A stretch of 64,000 nt of DNA from Thiohalocapsa halophila (GTDB lineage: Bacteria > Pseudomonadota > Gammaproteobacteria > Chromatiales > Chromatiaceae), in NCBI RefSeq assembly GCF_016583825.1, contig NZ_NRRV01000009.1:1-64000 (forward strand). The letters run 5' to 3'. Shown here piece after piece: positions 1-8,903 of this stretch. The notes under the pieces were generated by a model. That model was not told the DNA's origin. It saw only the letters and a program-made list of their open reading frames with translations, and did not search any database. How positions within the stretch are numbered: the first letter of the stretch is position 1; every line of letters starts with the position of its first letter. A program made the position numbers and the translations under genes.

Positions 1-24
1 CCTCGCCCCTTCTCCCCCTTGCCC

Positions 25-870
25 CTATCGTTTCGTTCGAGCCGCAATCCATAGCTTCCGCAGCGGCGTCAGCCCGATGCGCTGGTCGACGACGGCCAGC
101 TCGCTGCGGAGGAGCTCCTCCAGCAGTGCAGCGTGGATGCGCTGCTGGATGCGCAGAGCCCTGGGCAGGGCTTCCGACGCGGTAAGCGGTGCCGCCTCAC
201 ACAGCGCCTCGGCCTCCGGTGCCAGCAGTTGCGGCAGCCGGTGGCGATGCTCGCTGCTGGCCAGCGCCTCGTGGCTGAGCCCGGCGGCGGCGAGTGTGTC
301 AGTCGGCAGCACGCTGCGGTCGCGGCGCAGCAGTAGCCCCGCGTCCCGTAGCCGGCGGACGCTGCCGCACCAGCCGCCGATTTGCCGCGCGGGAGCGATG
401 GCGGATTCGTCGTGCTTGCCATGGGCGCGAGCCAGCAGCTCGAAGAGGGCGCCCAGGTCATGGGTGTCCGCGGCCCGCAGCGCCTGCGTGTCCGGCGGGC
501 GCTGGCGGCGCAGCTCCTGCTCGACGGCATCGGCGATGGCGAGGAAGGGCCCCGCCGGCAGGCGCTCGCCGGATGCTGTCGGCTCCAGCGTCGCTGTCAG
601 CACATGGCTGAGCGGGTGGCGCGGTGCGCCTTCCAGGGTGCGCCGGATCTCGTCCCGCCACCAGTCGAGCTTGAGGCGGGCGACGCCTGGGTCCGAGACC
701 TCGTCCAGGATGGCGCGGACCTCGTGCCGAAAGCCCGCCAGCGCGGCCAGCGCGTCTCGCAGCTCCCGGGGTGCGAAGCGCACGGCGTAGTAGAGGCTGG
801 AGCCGGGCGGCGTGGCGCGGTTCGGATAGCGCCACTCGGCGCTGCCGGGTGCGGTGTCGGGCGCGGGCAT
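25..870 (-). CDS. Squalene/phytoene synthase family protein (divergent)
   Basis: The 281-residue protein matches the N-terminal half of the trans-isoprenyl diphosphate synthase (squalene/phytoene synthase) fold. It has SLYYAVRFAPRELRDAL near residues 25-41 and KLDWWRDEIRRTL near 67-79, both typical of the family. A DEVSD segment (about 56-60) could serve as the first DxxxD metal-binding motif. I cannot find a convincing second DxxxD motif: the expected region reads RQIGGWCGSVRRLRDAG. Catalytic head-to-head condensation is therefore doubtful, and a non-catalytic NDUFAF6-like or accessory role is possible. The gene lies downstream of ubiG and gph on the same strand, separated from gph by 125 bases. 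Its link to the isoprenoid-flavoured operon further upstream is suggestive but unproven. A G-rich heptamer-like tract begins at its stop codon and runs off the window. Confidence 0.8.
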   Translation of the reverse strand: MPAPDTAPGSAEWRYPNRATPPGSSLYYAVRFAPRELRDALAALAGFRHEVRAILDEVSDPGVARLKLDWWRDEIRRTLEGAPRHPLSHVLTATLEPTASGERLPAGPFLAIADAVEQELRRQRPPDTQALRAADTHDLGALFELLARAHGKHDESAIAPARQIGGWCGSVRRLRDAGLLLRRDRSVLPTDTLAAAGLSHEALASSEHRHRLPQLLAPEAEALCEAAPLTASEALPRALRIQQRIHAALLEELLRSELAVVDQRIGLTPLRKLWIAARTKR

Positions 871-995
871 GGGCTGGGCAAGAGCGCGATCGATGCGTTG
901 CGGGGCAATCGGGCGACGTGTCGGCTGGTGCGATGCGCGAATACCGGGGTGACAGTGAGTCCGAGAGTGGCGCTACGGCGGTGCTGCCGCGAGAC

Positions 996-1718
996 TCAAG
1001 CCGCTCGTGGCGGGGGCGCGGAGGGCTCCGGCGGCGGGCGGTCGGCGGCGAGCCATTCCAATACGCCGAGCGGGTGCTCCACAAGGCCGTTCGCGCCCCA
1101 CTCCGCCGGCTGGGTGTCCGTGCCCAGGTAGCCCCAGCCGGCGGCAAGGGTCGCCATGCCGGCGGCACGGCCGGCGCTGATATCCCGCGCGTCGTCGCCG
1201 ATGTACCAGCAATGCGCGGGCTCCAGGCCGAGCAGCCCGCAGGCATACAGCAGCGGGTCGGGGTGCGGCTTGGGCCGCGGAGCGGTGTCGCCGCTGACGA
1301 CACAGGCAGGGGCGGGCAGCGGGCTCATGGCCGCGAGCAGCGGGGTGGTCAGCCAGCCCGGCTTGTTGGTCACGATGCCCCAGGTCAGGCCCTGGTCCAC
1401 GAGCCGGCGGATCAGGGCCTCCATGCCGTCGAAGGGGCGCGTGTGGCAGCAGATGTCGGCCGCGTAGATCTCCAGATACTCACCACGCAGCTCGGCGTAC
1501 TCCAGCGCCTCCGGCGTAAGCCCGAAGCCCGCCTTGAGCAAGCCCCGGGCGCCGCTGGAGACATGCGGGCGGATCAGCTCCGGCGCCAACGCCGGGCGTC
1601 CATGGCGGCGCAGCAGCACGTTCAGCGCTGCGCCCATGTCCGCGGCCGTGTCGGCATAGGTGCCGTCCAAGTCAAACAGAACGGCTCCCCGCGGGGCCGT
1701 GTCAACGCTGGCGGGCAT
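996..1718 (-). CDS. gph: Phosphoglycolate phosphatase, HAD family
   Basis: A 240-residue haloacid-dehalogenase phosphatase with the nucleophile motif DLDGTYAD near the N-terminus, a Thr motif in GIVTNKPGW (about residues 115-123) and the final acidic motif YIGDDARDISAGRAAG (about 171-186). It would hydrolyse 2-phosphoglycolate in the cytoplasm, from DNA repair or from Rubisco oxygenation if the host fixes CO2. It starts 9 bases after the ubiG stop, the standard gammaproteobacterial ubiG-gph pair. The first motif has Tyr-Ala where most family members have Leu-Val, a conservative oddity. Specificity within the HAD family rests mainly on length and on the ubiG neighbour. Confidence 0.88.
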   Translation of the reverse strand: MPASVDTAPRGAVLFDLDGTYADTAADMGAALNVLLRRHGRPALAPELIRPHVSSGARGLLKAGFGLTPEALEYAELRGEYLEIYAADICCHTRPFDGMEALIRRLVDQGLTWGIVTNKPGWLTTPLLAAMSPLPAPACVVSGDTAPRPKPHPDPLLYACGLLGLEPAHCWYIGDDARDISAGRAAGMATLAAGWGYLGTDTQPAEWGANGLVEHPLGVLEWLAADRPPPEPSAPPPRAA

Positions 1719-1727
1719 GATGCGGCA

Positions 1728-2447
1728 TCAGCCGTGCGCCGGCCGCCGGCACGTGGCCATGTAGTTGACGGAAATATCCTTCGGCGCCAGCCGGTAGACC
1801 CGAGTGACCGGGTTGTAGGTGAGTCCGGCGAGATCCACGATGCGCAGGTCCGTCGCCCGCACCCAGCGATCCAGCTCCGCGGGGCGGATGAAGCGGGCGT
1901 AGTCGTGGGTGCCGTGGGGCAGCAGGTTCAGCATGTACTCGGCGCCGACGATGGCGAAGAGGTAGCTCTTCGGGTTGCGGTTCAGCGTCGAGAAGAACAC
2001 GTGGCCGCCCGGGCGCACCAGCCGTGCGCAGGCATCCACCACTGAGCCCGGGTCCGGCACGTGCTCCAGCATCTCCATGCAGGTGACCACGTCAAAGGCG
2101 CCGGGCATGTCGTCGGCCAGGGCCTCGGCGGTGATCTGGCGGTAGTCCACCTCCACGCCGGTTTCCAGGGTATGCAGCTCGGCGACGCGCAGGGGCTCCT
2201 CGCCCATGTCGATGCCGGTGACCTCGGCGCCGGCGGCGGCCATGGCCTCCGCCAGGATGCCGCCACCGCAGCCAACGTCCAGCACCTTTTTGTCCGTGAG
2301 CTTGACGTGGCTCTGGACATAGCCGAGGCGCAGCGGGTTGATCTCGTGCAGGGGCTTGAATTCGCTCTCCGGGTCCCACCAGCGCGAGGCGATCTCCTCG
2401 AACTTGTGGATCTCGGAGGCGTCGATATTGGGTGTGGTGTCGGTCAT
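1728..2447 (-). CDS. ubiG: Bifunctional ubiquinone O-methyltransferase UbiG
   Basis: A 239-residue class I methyltransferase that performs both SAM-dependent O-methylations of ubiquinone biosynthesis. Features seen: the UbiG signature [20 protein letters not shown] near the N-terminus, the SAM-binding loop [16 protein letters not shown] (about residues 55-70), and [12 protein letters not shown] followed by GLTYNP toward the C-terminus. I use the ATG at 2447, which yields the canonical [12 protein letters not shown] start, rather than in-frame codons further upstream. It is followed 9 bases later by gph. It lies 104 bases downstream of the last Ebo gene, so it may have its own promoter in that gap or be co-transcribed with the operon. 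Confidence 0.95.
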   Translation of the reverse strand: MTDTTPNIDASEIHKFEEIASRWWDPESEFKPLHEINPLRLGYVQSHVKLTDKKVLDVGCGGGILAEAMAAAGAEVTGIDMGEEPLRVAELHTLETGVEVDYRQITAEALADDMPGAFDVVTCMEMLEHVPDPGSVVDACARLVRPGGHVFFSTLNRNPKSYLFAIVGAEYMLNLLPHGTHDYARFIRPAELDRWVRATDLRIVDLAGLTYNPVTRVYRLAPKDISVNYMATCRRPAHG

Positions 2448-2551
2448 GGCTGTCCTTGACAGGGCTTCAAGCGGCGAGGTTGAGATGGTAGCGCCCAATG
2501 GACTTTTCACGTGCCGCGACGACTCCTGGCCGGGTGCGCTCGCGGGCAAGC

Positions 2552-3934
2552 TCAGTGGCGAAAATGGCGCAGCATCAGGTCGTGGATGTCGGTCATGGCA
2601 TAGCGCTCAGCTGCGAGCCCAGCATCGGAGCCGATGACCACCGGACCGTGCTCAGTGCGCCTCGGCAAGCGACCGTGGCTGCCCTTGACGAGCGTCGGAT
2701 CAAGCGGGATCACGTCCATGAGCATTCGGCAGCCGAGCCGTTTTTGTGCGAGTCGCAGCGCCACCTTTAGCTGCGGTATGCGCAACGCCGGATCCACGAA
2801 CAGCTCGACCGGGTCGTATCCGGGCTTGCGGTGGATGTCCACGGTGCGGGCGAAGTCGGGCGCTTTTGCATCATCCAGCCAATAATAGTAGCTGAGCCAG
2901 TGATCGGGCTCGGCCACAGCGATGAGCTCGCCAGAGCGGGCGTGGTCGATGCCGAGCTCCGCTTTATCCTCCGGGCCAAGGACGCGCTCAATACCTGCCG
3001 CGGAGGCGAGCAGCCTGCGCACTGGCTCCCGGTCCTTCGGGTCGTCGATGTACACGTGCGCGACCTGGTGATCCGCCACCGCGAATGCACGGCTTGCGCC
3101 GGCGTCCAGCAGCTCCCAGCCGAGGGTTTCGCGTACGGCCAGGTAGCCCGCCTCGCGCAGTAGTCGATTGATGTGCACGCAGCCAGACACGGGCTCGATG
3201 CCGTATTCCGATACCACGAGCACATCGGCACCCGCGGCGCGCACGCCATCGATGAGCTTGCCGGCAACCGCGTCGATGGTGGTGATATCGGCATTGATGG
3301 CCGGGTCGTCCGGCCCGAGCCGTTGCAGGTTGTAGTCGAGGTGCGGCAGGTACACCAGGGTGAGCTCTGCTGGCGCGCGTCGGAACTGCCAGAGGGCCGC
3401 ATCGGCAATCCAACGACTGGAAGCGATGTCCGCCTTTGGTCCCCAGAAATGAAAGAACGGGAAAGGCCCGAGGGCCTGCTCCATCTCCTGGTGCAGCCGC
3501 ATCGGATGCGAATAGAGTCCGGGGATCTTGCGCCCGTCCGCCGGGTAGATAGGCCGAGGCGTTACAGACCAGTCCGCGCTGGAGTACATGTTGTACCACC
3601 AGAACAGCTTGGCACAACGAAAGCCGGGATGGTCGCGACGCAGTGTCTCCCAGACCTTTTCCCCGTGCACCAGCCGATTGGATTGGCGCCAGAACCAGAC
3701 CTCCGCCAGATCTCGGAAGTACCAGCCATTGCCGACGATCCCGTGCTGTGCCGGAGCCAGCCCGGTAAGCATCGATGCCTGTGCACTGGTTGTCACTGCC
3801 GGGAAAATCCCGTCCAGCGGGGCCATGAAGCCGTCGCGCGCGAGCGCGGCCAGGTGTGGCGTGTGCGGGCCGATCATCGCCGGCGTCAGGCCGACGATGT
3901 CGAGCACCATGAGGCGGCGCTGGGTGGGTGTCAT
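2552..3934 (-). CDS. eboF: EboF-like alkaline phosphatase/nucleotide pyrophosphatase superfamily protein
   Basis: A 460-residue type I phosphodiesterase/nucleotide pyrophosphatase-like protein. The metal-binding aspartate lies in [15 protein letters not shown] at the N-terminus. The nucleophile Thr is in [11 protein letters not shown] (about residue 50), and later metal ligands are in [26 protein letters not shown] and VKGSHGRLP. This is the protein that ends Ebo clusters (known from cyanobacteria and eustigmatophyte algae, where the cluster is implicated in moving a metabolite such as the scytonemin monomer to the periplasm). The ATG at 3934 overlaps the upstream eboE stop by four bases (ATGA), which fixes the start. 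No signal peptide is seen. The substrate is unknown. Confidence 0.85.
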   Translation of the reverse strand: MTPTQRRLMVLDIVGLTPAMIGPHTPHLAALARDGFMAPLDGIFPAVTTSAQASMLTGLAPAQHGIVGNGWYFRDLAEVWFWRQSNRLVHGEKVWETLRRDHPGFRCAKLFWWYNMYSSADWSVTPRPIYPADGRKIPGLYSHPMRLHQEMEQALGPFPFFHFWGPKADIASSRWIADAALWQFRRAPAELTLVYLPHLDYNLQRLGPDDPAINADITTIDAVAGKLIDGVRAAGADVLVVSEYGIEPVSGCVHINRLLREAGYLAVRETLGWELLDAGASRAFAVADHQVAHVYIDDPKDREPVRRLLASAAGIERVLGPEDKAELGIDHARSGELIAVAEPDHWLSYYYWLDDAKAPDFARTVDIHRKPGYDPVELFVDPALRIPQLKVALRLAQKRLGCRMLMDVIPLDPTLVKGSHGRLPRRTEHGPVVIGSDAGLAAERYAMTDIHDLMLRHFRH

Positions 3935-5166
3935 GTGTCCCCGTCCAGCAGTCCGCGCTCGGCCAAGTGCGTCTCCAGCCACGCCAGCTCTGCGCAGAGA
4001 CCCGACGTTAGGGTGTGCGTGTCCCGCGGCCGGTGCTCGGGCGGCAGCACTCTCCAGGTATAGGTTTCCACTTCGAGATGCGGCCGATGGTCCGGTGCTG
4101 CGGCGAGGTAATCCAGAGCCTGAAGGATGGCGGGGGCTGTGGTGCCGAGCCCGTCTGCACCTTGGGGGGGGTGTTGAATGGGCACGTGGAAGTGCACGCG
4201 CCAAGGCCCGTCACGGGGAAGGTCCGGGTCCGCCAACGCCTGTGCGAGATCCGGACTTGCGACGATCCGTCCATCTGCTCGGCGGCAGCGTACTTGATGC
4301 AGATAGCGCGGCTCAGCGAAGGGGCCGAGCAGCGCTCCCGCTGCGGCGGGCTCGGGCAGCTCCAGGGCACTCGATACTTGTACCTTGCCCACCGTGACGC
4401 CTGCGCTTGCAAGGGCGCGCAGCGAGGCGTCAATGTCCTCGAATTGTACGGCCTGATGGCAGACGTCGAAACAGAGACCCAGGTGCGATTCGATGGCGCT
4501 GCGCGCCACGCCGCAGCGCTGTGCCGCCGCCGGCAGCTCCTCCGTGAAGAGCCGAATCGCTTGGATGGTGTGCTCCAGCACGCAATCCGGCTCGGGCTCC
4601 AGGCAGACGCGGATGGCGCGACCTGTCTCGTCGGCGATGCGCGCCAACGCCGCGGCCAAGCGGCACAGGGCGGCCAGGGCGGCCGCATGCCGATCTGGAT
4701 GCCACTGCGCTGCGTAGCCCAAGGGGAGCGTCGAGATGGTGCCGAACGCCGCGCGTGCCGGCAGGCAGCGGACGAGTATCCGGGCCAAGTCCAGAGTGTA
4801 GTCCAGCCGTTGGGGGGTGTCCCAAGCTGGAGTATAAACCCGCTGCTTGACGCGCTCGGCGTGGAAATCGCCGAATGGAAAGCCGTTAAGGGTTACCAAG
4901 TCCACGCCGGACGTGGCGAGGGCGTCTACCAGTGGTGCCGGGTCTGCGGCCAGGTGCGCCGTCGCGGCGGCCGACAGCCAGAGTCCTGTGGTCATGCGGT
5001 CCAGTCTCCGGCGCTCCCGCACATCCCGTATCGGCCCGAGCAGATTAGCCTCCACCGCAGGCCAATCGGCGCCCGCGAAGACGTTGCTGCAAAAGCCGAG
5101 GTCAGTGGTGCTGTAGGCGATGGCACCGCCGTGATACCGCTCCACCGGGGGCGCCGCCGAGGTCAC
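3931..5166 (-). CDS. eboE: EboE-like metabolite traffic protein, xylose-isomerase-type TIM barrel
   Basis: A 411-residue TIM-barrel protein of the sugar phosphate isomerase/epimerase (AP endonuclease 2-like) superfamily. Features typical of EboE: LGFCSNVFAG near the N-terminus, TLNGFPFGDFH and YTPAWDTPQRLDYTLDLARI (about 95-130), GTISTLPLGYA, and the acidic CLEPEPDCVLE (about 205-215). The start is GTG, forming a GTGA overlap with the eboB stop, and the stop overlaps eboF by an ATGA. The coupling fixes both ends. Its role in the Ebo pathway is not biochemically defined. It is distinct from the second, shorter TIM barrel at 8026-8898. Confidence 0.87.
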   Translation of the reverse strand: MTSAAPPVERYHGGAIAYSTTDLGFCSNVFAGADWPAVEANLLGPIRDVRERRRLDRMTTGLWLSAAATAHLAADPAPLVDALATSGVDLVTLNGFPFGDFHAERVKQRVYTPAWDTPQRLDYTLDLARILVRCLPARAAFGTISTLPLGYAAQWHPDRHAAALAALCRLAAALARIADETGRAIRVCLEPEPDCVLEHTIQAIRLFTEELPAAAQRCGVARSAIESHLGLCFDVCHQAVQFEDIDASLRALASAGVTVGKVQVSSALELPEPAAAGALLGPFAEPRYLHQVRCRRADGRIVASPDLAQALADPDLPRDGPWRVHFHVPIQHPPQGADGLGTTAPAILQALDYLAAAPDHRPHLEVETYTWRVLPPEHRPRDTHTLTSGLCAELAWLETHLAERGLLDGDT

Positions 5167-6044
5167 GGCTCGATCAGCGGCGTCTGCCCACGCAGCACGG
5201 AATTGTCTTCGTAGAGGCGGGTTTGGTCGATGTTTGGGCGTGTTACTTGGTCTACCGTGATACGCCCGCTCTGGGCGTAATAATTGATCGGATTGCGGAA
5301 CAGCACCAGGTCCACGTCATCTTCGCTGAAACCGGCGGCGAGCATGGCCTGGCCTGTCTTGGGGACCTTGAGCGGATCGGAGCGGCCCCAGTCGGCAGCG
5401 CTGTTGACGATCATCTTTTCGGTACCGTACGCCTTGAGCAGTGCCACCATCCGGTCTTCAGACATTTTCGTGTTCGGATACACTGAATGTCCCCGCCAGC
5501 ACCCCGTCTCCATCACCAGGGGAAGGGTGAGCTCGTTGAGGTGGTCGACCACCACCTGCTCTTCGTTGATGCCCACCTCGCGTACCAGTGCCAGCGAGCG
5601 CTCGGTACCCGTGACCTTGTCCCGATGTGGCGTGTGGATCAATGCCGGCAGTCCGTGCTCTTTCGCGAGCGTCAGTTGCTCGGCGAAGAATCGTTCCTCT
5701 TCGGGTGTGATGTCGTCGTAGCCGATCTCGCCCACGGCCACGACACCGTCCTTCTCAAGGTAGCGGGGCATAAGGGCCATCACCTGCTCCGATAGGGCGA
5801 CGTCGTTGGCTTCCTTGGGGTTGATGCCGATGGTGCAGAAATGATTGATGCCGAACTGGCTCGCCCGAAAGGGCTCCCAGCCCAGCAGCGCATCGAAATA
5901 GTCGATGAAGGTACCCACCTGCGTGCGCGGCTGACCCTGCCAGAAGGCCGGCTCGACGACGCCGAGGATGCCTGCCGCAGCCATGTTCTCGTAGTCGTCG
6001 GTGGTTCGCGATAGCATGTGAATATGCGGGTCGAAATAGCGCAT
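5163..6044 (-). CDS. eboB: EboB-like TatD-family metal hydrolase
   Basis: A 293-residue amidohydrolase-superfamily protein of the TatD type. The metal-binding HxH is in FDPHIHMLSR at the very N-terminus. Further ligands are likely in VGEIGYDD (Glu), LIHTPHRDK (His), VVDHLNE (His) and NSAADWGRSDP (Asp). This composition, with the FWQGQPRTQVGTFIDYFDAL segment (about 45-64), matches the EboB family rather than housekeeping TatD nucleases. The start at 6044 has a strong Shine-Dalgarno (GGAGGT, 9 bases upstream). It overlaps eboE by four bases at its 3' end, and is separated from eboA by 118 bases without a recognisable gene. Confidence 0.88.
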   Translation of the reverse strand: MRYFDPHIHMLSRTTDDYENMAAAGILGVVEPAFWQGQPRTQVGTFIDYFDALLGWEPFRASQFGINHFCTIGINPKEANDVALSEQVMALMPRYLEKDGVVAVGEIGYDDITPEEERFFAEQLTLAKEHGLPALIHTPHRDKVTGTERSLALVREVGINEEQVVVDHLNELTLPLVMETGCWRGHSVYPNTKMSEDRMVALLKAYGTEKMIVNSAADWGRSDPLKVPKTGQAMLAAGFSEDDVDLVLFRNPINYYAQSGRITVDQVTRPNIDQTRLYEDNSVLRGQTPLIEP

Positions 6045-6162
6045 TCGCTGGACCTCCAGGTGTTTTGAAAGACTGTTGGGGCGGCTTCCTGGATTTCGCC
6101 CCGAGCCTATCTTGCGAGGCGACAACACTGCATCCTGCACGCAGCATGCGCCTGGGGCAACC

Positions 6163-7059
6163 TCAGGCGTCAGCCGAGGCCGCGCGCGTCGCCCCGGCGA
6201 GGATGGCTCGGATCTCCGCATCCGACTCCTCGGCGACGCGTTCTGCCAGCGCCGCCTCGACCTCCGGGCTGTCTCGGCGGGCGACGAGCGCCTGCGCCGC
6301 GAAACGTCGGTGCTCAGGCAACTCGCTGGCCAATCGGGCGCAGGCGAGTGCCAGTCCCCGCGGACTGGCGCAAGGCGCCAAGGCGAGCCAGATGTCCGCG
6401 GGGACGGTGCGGCCGGCGGCGACCCGCTCGTCATGATAGTCCTCGCACATCGCCGCGAGCCGCGGATTGGCTCGCCGCTGCAAGCCGATGACCCGGTTGA
6501 GCGGAAGGCCGTTGAACAGGCACTTCAGAACCAGCTGATTGAAGTCAGCATCGTCGTAGCACTGACCGGGATAAGGGTTGTCGAGCGCCACAGCCGCGTA
6601 CAGCCGCATGCTATTGGTGCGAGCTGCCACCCGGGCTGTGGTCAGCGCAACCGCTGGGTTCGGCAGCAGGCACAGGGACTTGACCACGGCCGTGCGCTCG
6701 CCTTCGTCGCCGCTGCGATAGAGGGCGTCGGCGAGCTCGGCATGGCTTGCCCCCCCGCTCAGAGCGGCTAGCAGCAGGCAAGCCCGGCCAGCCGCATCTC
6801 GGCCCCACGCCCGGGTGTCCAGCGGGCCGCAGGCCGTGCTCAGTTCAGGTCCCAGCGCACCCAGCAACGCCTCCCCGAGGCGGCGCCGTGCTCCGGCGTG
6901 GGCGCCGGCGAGCTTGGCGAAGACCGCCTCCGGTGCCGATTGCTGTAGCGCCTCTAGGTTCTGCCGCAGCCACACTAGACCCGCGTCGCCGCTGCCGGCG
7001 AGGGCTTGTAGGAGTGCGTCTTGATGTGTGGCGGCGGCCACCGGCTCGGAGTACGACAT
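6163..7059 (-). CDS. eboA: EboA family protein
   Basis: A 298-residue, largely helical, alanine-rich protein with the EboA signature: SMRLYAAVALDNPYP about two-thirds through, followed by FNQLVLKCLFNGLPLNRVIGL (shortened here). The C-terminal 90 residues look like HEAT-type helical repeats (SPRGLALACARLASELPEHR and SPEVEAALAERVAEE). EboA has no known enzymatic motif; it belongs to the metabolite-traffic cluster found in algae and diverse bacteria. The start at 7059 is supported by GGAGAG 6 bases upstream. It lies between eboC (76-base gap) and eboB, with all Ebo genes on the same strand. Confidence 0.87.
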   Translation of the reverse strand: MSYSEPVAAATHQDALLQALAGSGDAGLVWLRQNLEALQQSAPEAVFAKLAGAHAGARRRLGEALLGALGPELSTACGPLDTRAWGRDAAGRACLLLAALSGGASHAELADALYRSGDEGERTAVVKSLCLLPNPAVALTTARVAARTNSMRLYAAVALDNPYPGQCYDDADFNQLVLKCLFNGLPLNRVIGLQRRANPRLAAMCEDYHDERVAAGRTVPADIWLALAPCASPRGLALACARLASELPEHRRFAAQALVARRDSPEVEAALAERVAEESDAEIRAILAGATRAASADA

Positions 7060-7135
7060 CGTGCTCTCCTGCGTTAGGGAGGTTAGGCTGGGCAGGCGCG
7101 CGATTGACGTGACCCGCAGTGAGCAAAATCGACTG

Positions 7136-8029
7136 TCAGGTGACCTGGACGCGCCATACCAAGACCCAGCTGGGTAGCAGCAGAAGCAGCAGCGCTGCCG
7201 CGGCGAGACGCTGACCATCACCACCCAGCAGCAGGGCGTCGAGCGGCACCATGCACAAGAGCATGAATCCCACCGAGGCGCGCACGCGTGCGGCGGTGGG
7301 GTCTTGCTGCAATCGCAAGAGTCGGCGCAGCAGCAAGGCGCCGGCGACGGCGGTGAGGGCCAATGCATAGGGATCATGCAGAATCCCCAGCGGATAGAGC
7401 GCGAGCGCTGCTGCGAGTGCGGCGGCCAGGGCAATGGACGCGCGGCGCACGGCGCCAAGGTTGCCACTCTGGGTCTCAGCCTGACTCAGCAGCGTGACTG
7501 CCAGGGTGTAGAGGAACACAGGCAGCGCCAGAAGTAGCTCCGGGAGGAGCACCAGGCCGGCGCTCAAGCCCAAGAGCCAGTTCAGCCAGCGGCACAGCGC
7601 CATGGACGGTGGTCCCAGCGGACCGTGCTTGAGGCCTGCGTCATACGCCAGGACGGCTGCCGCCAGCAGGCCCGAGATCAGGAACGGGCCGGGGCCTGCG
7701 ACCGCACCCAGCAGAGCACCGCCGGCGAGCAAGCCGAAGCCCGCGGTCCAAGCGGCCCGCGGCTGAATGCGGCCGGATGGTAGCGGACGCTCAGGGCGCT
7801 CCACACGATCGATGTCCTGATCGAAACAGTCGTTCAGGATCATGCCCGCCCAATAGAGGCAGGTGCTGATGCCCAGCTGCAGCGGCAACAGCCGCCAATG
7901 CGGGCTGCCGGCGGTGGCGATGAGGTGGGCCGCGATGATGTTGGACCATGTGGAAAAGACTGCCGGCAGGCGTACCAGCTCGATCCAGGGTCCGATCCGC
8001 GCCACGAGCGCGCCCGCAGCGCCGGTCAT
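7136..8029 (-). CDS. eboC: EboC-like UbiA-family prenyltransferase
   Basis: A 297-residue polytopic membrane protein of the UbiA superfamily. The first aspartate-rich motif NDCFDQDID is present (NDxxDxxxD, about residues 66-74), followed by RPERPLPSG, the canonical continuation. A second motif position reads YDAGLKHG. About eight hydrophobic segments follow. UbiA enzymes transfer a polyprenyl or similar hydrophobic chain to an aromatic or polyol acceptor at the inner membrane, and EboC is the Ebo-cluster representative. The start at 8029 overlaps the preceding TIM-barrel gene by an ATGA. It co-occurs here with an inositol-phosphate-synthase-like gene at the head of the operon, which could provide a polyol acceptor (inference). 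Confidence 0.88.
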   Translation of the reverse strand: MTGAAGALVARIGPWIELVRLPAVFSTWSNIIAAHLIATAGSPHWRLLPLQLGISTCLYWAGMILNDCFDQDIDRVERPERPLPSGRIQPRAAWTAGFGLLAGGALLGAVAGPGPFLISGLLAAAVLAYDAGLKHGPLGPPSMALCRWLNWLLGLSAGLVLLPELLLALPVFLYTLAVTLLSQAETQSGNLGAVRRASIALAAALAAALALYPLGILHDPYALALTAVAGALLLRRLLRLQQDPTAARVRASVGFMLLCMVPLDALLLGGDGQRLAAAALLLLLLPSWVLVWRVQVT

Positions 8030-8898
8030 GTTTCCCCAGCTCCGTCGGCCGAGGGCAGGTGGTCGATGACCGTGCGCAGGTAGTCGAGCGCCTTGGCGCC
8101 AGCAGCATCCGGCATGTGCGAATAGGTATATAGCTCAACGGTGCAAGAGCCGTTGTAGTCGTGATCTGCCAAGGCTGCGAGCCAGTCCGCGATGGGCAGG
8201 TTGCCGTCACCGGGCACCAGGTGGTAGTGCTTGGCGCCGGCAATATCTTCGAGGTGCAGGTTCCAAATGCGTCCTGCAAGCAAGGGCAGCGTCTTCGCTG
8301 CGGTCTCGCCGGCTAGATGCGCGTGACCGACGTCGAGATTGGCGCCCAGCAGCGGTGAGTCGACTCGCTCGATCACCTCTGCCAATTCGGTTGCGCGCTC
8401 CACCAGCAGCCCTGGCTCGTACTCGATGCCAATACGGACGTCGCGACGCGAGGCAGCCTCGCACAGGCGTTTGAGGCTATCCACGAACAGCGCCAAGCCC
8501 TGTGTTGGCGTGCCTCCGGAATCGGGTCGGCCGGAGGTGATGCTGATATTGCCGGCGCCGACCCGCGCCGCCAGCTCCACCGCGGCGATACTGTATTGGA
8601 GACGCCAGTGCCTGCGCTCTGCGTCAGCGCTCGACAGGGATGGCTCAAAGACGGTCTCTGGCGGTGGCTCGATGAAATAGCCGCAGGCGGTGTTGGCGTT
8701 CAAGTTGCTGACCATAAGGCCGAGTCCCTGTAGCCGGTCTGCCATGCGCTCGGCGTCTCCAACCGTGGTGTCGGCGGCGAACCAATGCGGCCGGTCGCAC
8801 AGGAGCTCGACACCGTCGAAGCCGAGGGCCGCAATGCGGGTCACCGCAGTGTCCAGATCGTGGCGCGTGTAGGCGTTGGTGCTGTATGCGATCTGCAT
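8026..8898 (-). CDS. Sugar phosphate isomerase/epimerase family TIM barrel
   Basis: A 290-residue xylose-isomerase-like TIM barrel. Metal-ligand motifs visible are GIEYEPGLLVE (about residue 145), ANLDVGHAHLAGE (about 180) and CTVELYTYSHMPD near the end; GFDGVELLCDRPHWF marks beta strand 2. The family isomerises or epimerises sugars, inositols and related polyols. It starts 5 bases after the cytochrome b stop and overlaps eboC by an ATGA, so it is part of the same transcript. It is a second TIM barrel in addition to EboE and stands where some Ebo loci carry eboD (dehydroquinate-synthase-like), which is absent. A polyol or inosose substrate would fit the inositol-phosphate-synthase-like gene in the operon, but this is not shown. 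Confidence 0.82.
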   Translation of the reverse strand: MQIAYSTNAYTRHDLDTAVTRIAALGFDGVELLCDRPHWFAADTTVGDAERMADRLQGLGLMVSNLNANTACGYFIEPPPETVFEPSLSSADAERRHWRLQYSIAAVELAARVGAGNISITSGRPDSGGTPTQGLALFVDSLKRLCEAASRRDVRIGIEYEPGLLVERATELAEVIERVDSPLLGANLDVGHAHLAGETAAKTLPLLAGRIWNLHLEDIAGAKHYHLVPGDGNLPIADWLAALADHDYNGSCTVELYTYSHMPDAAGAKALDYLRTVIDHLPSADGAGET

Positions 8899-8903
8899 GC
8901 GCG

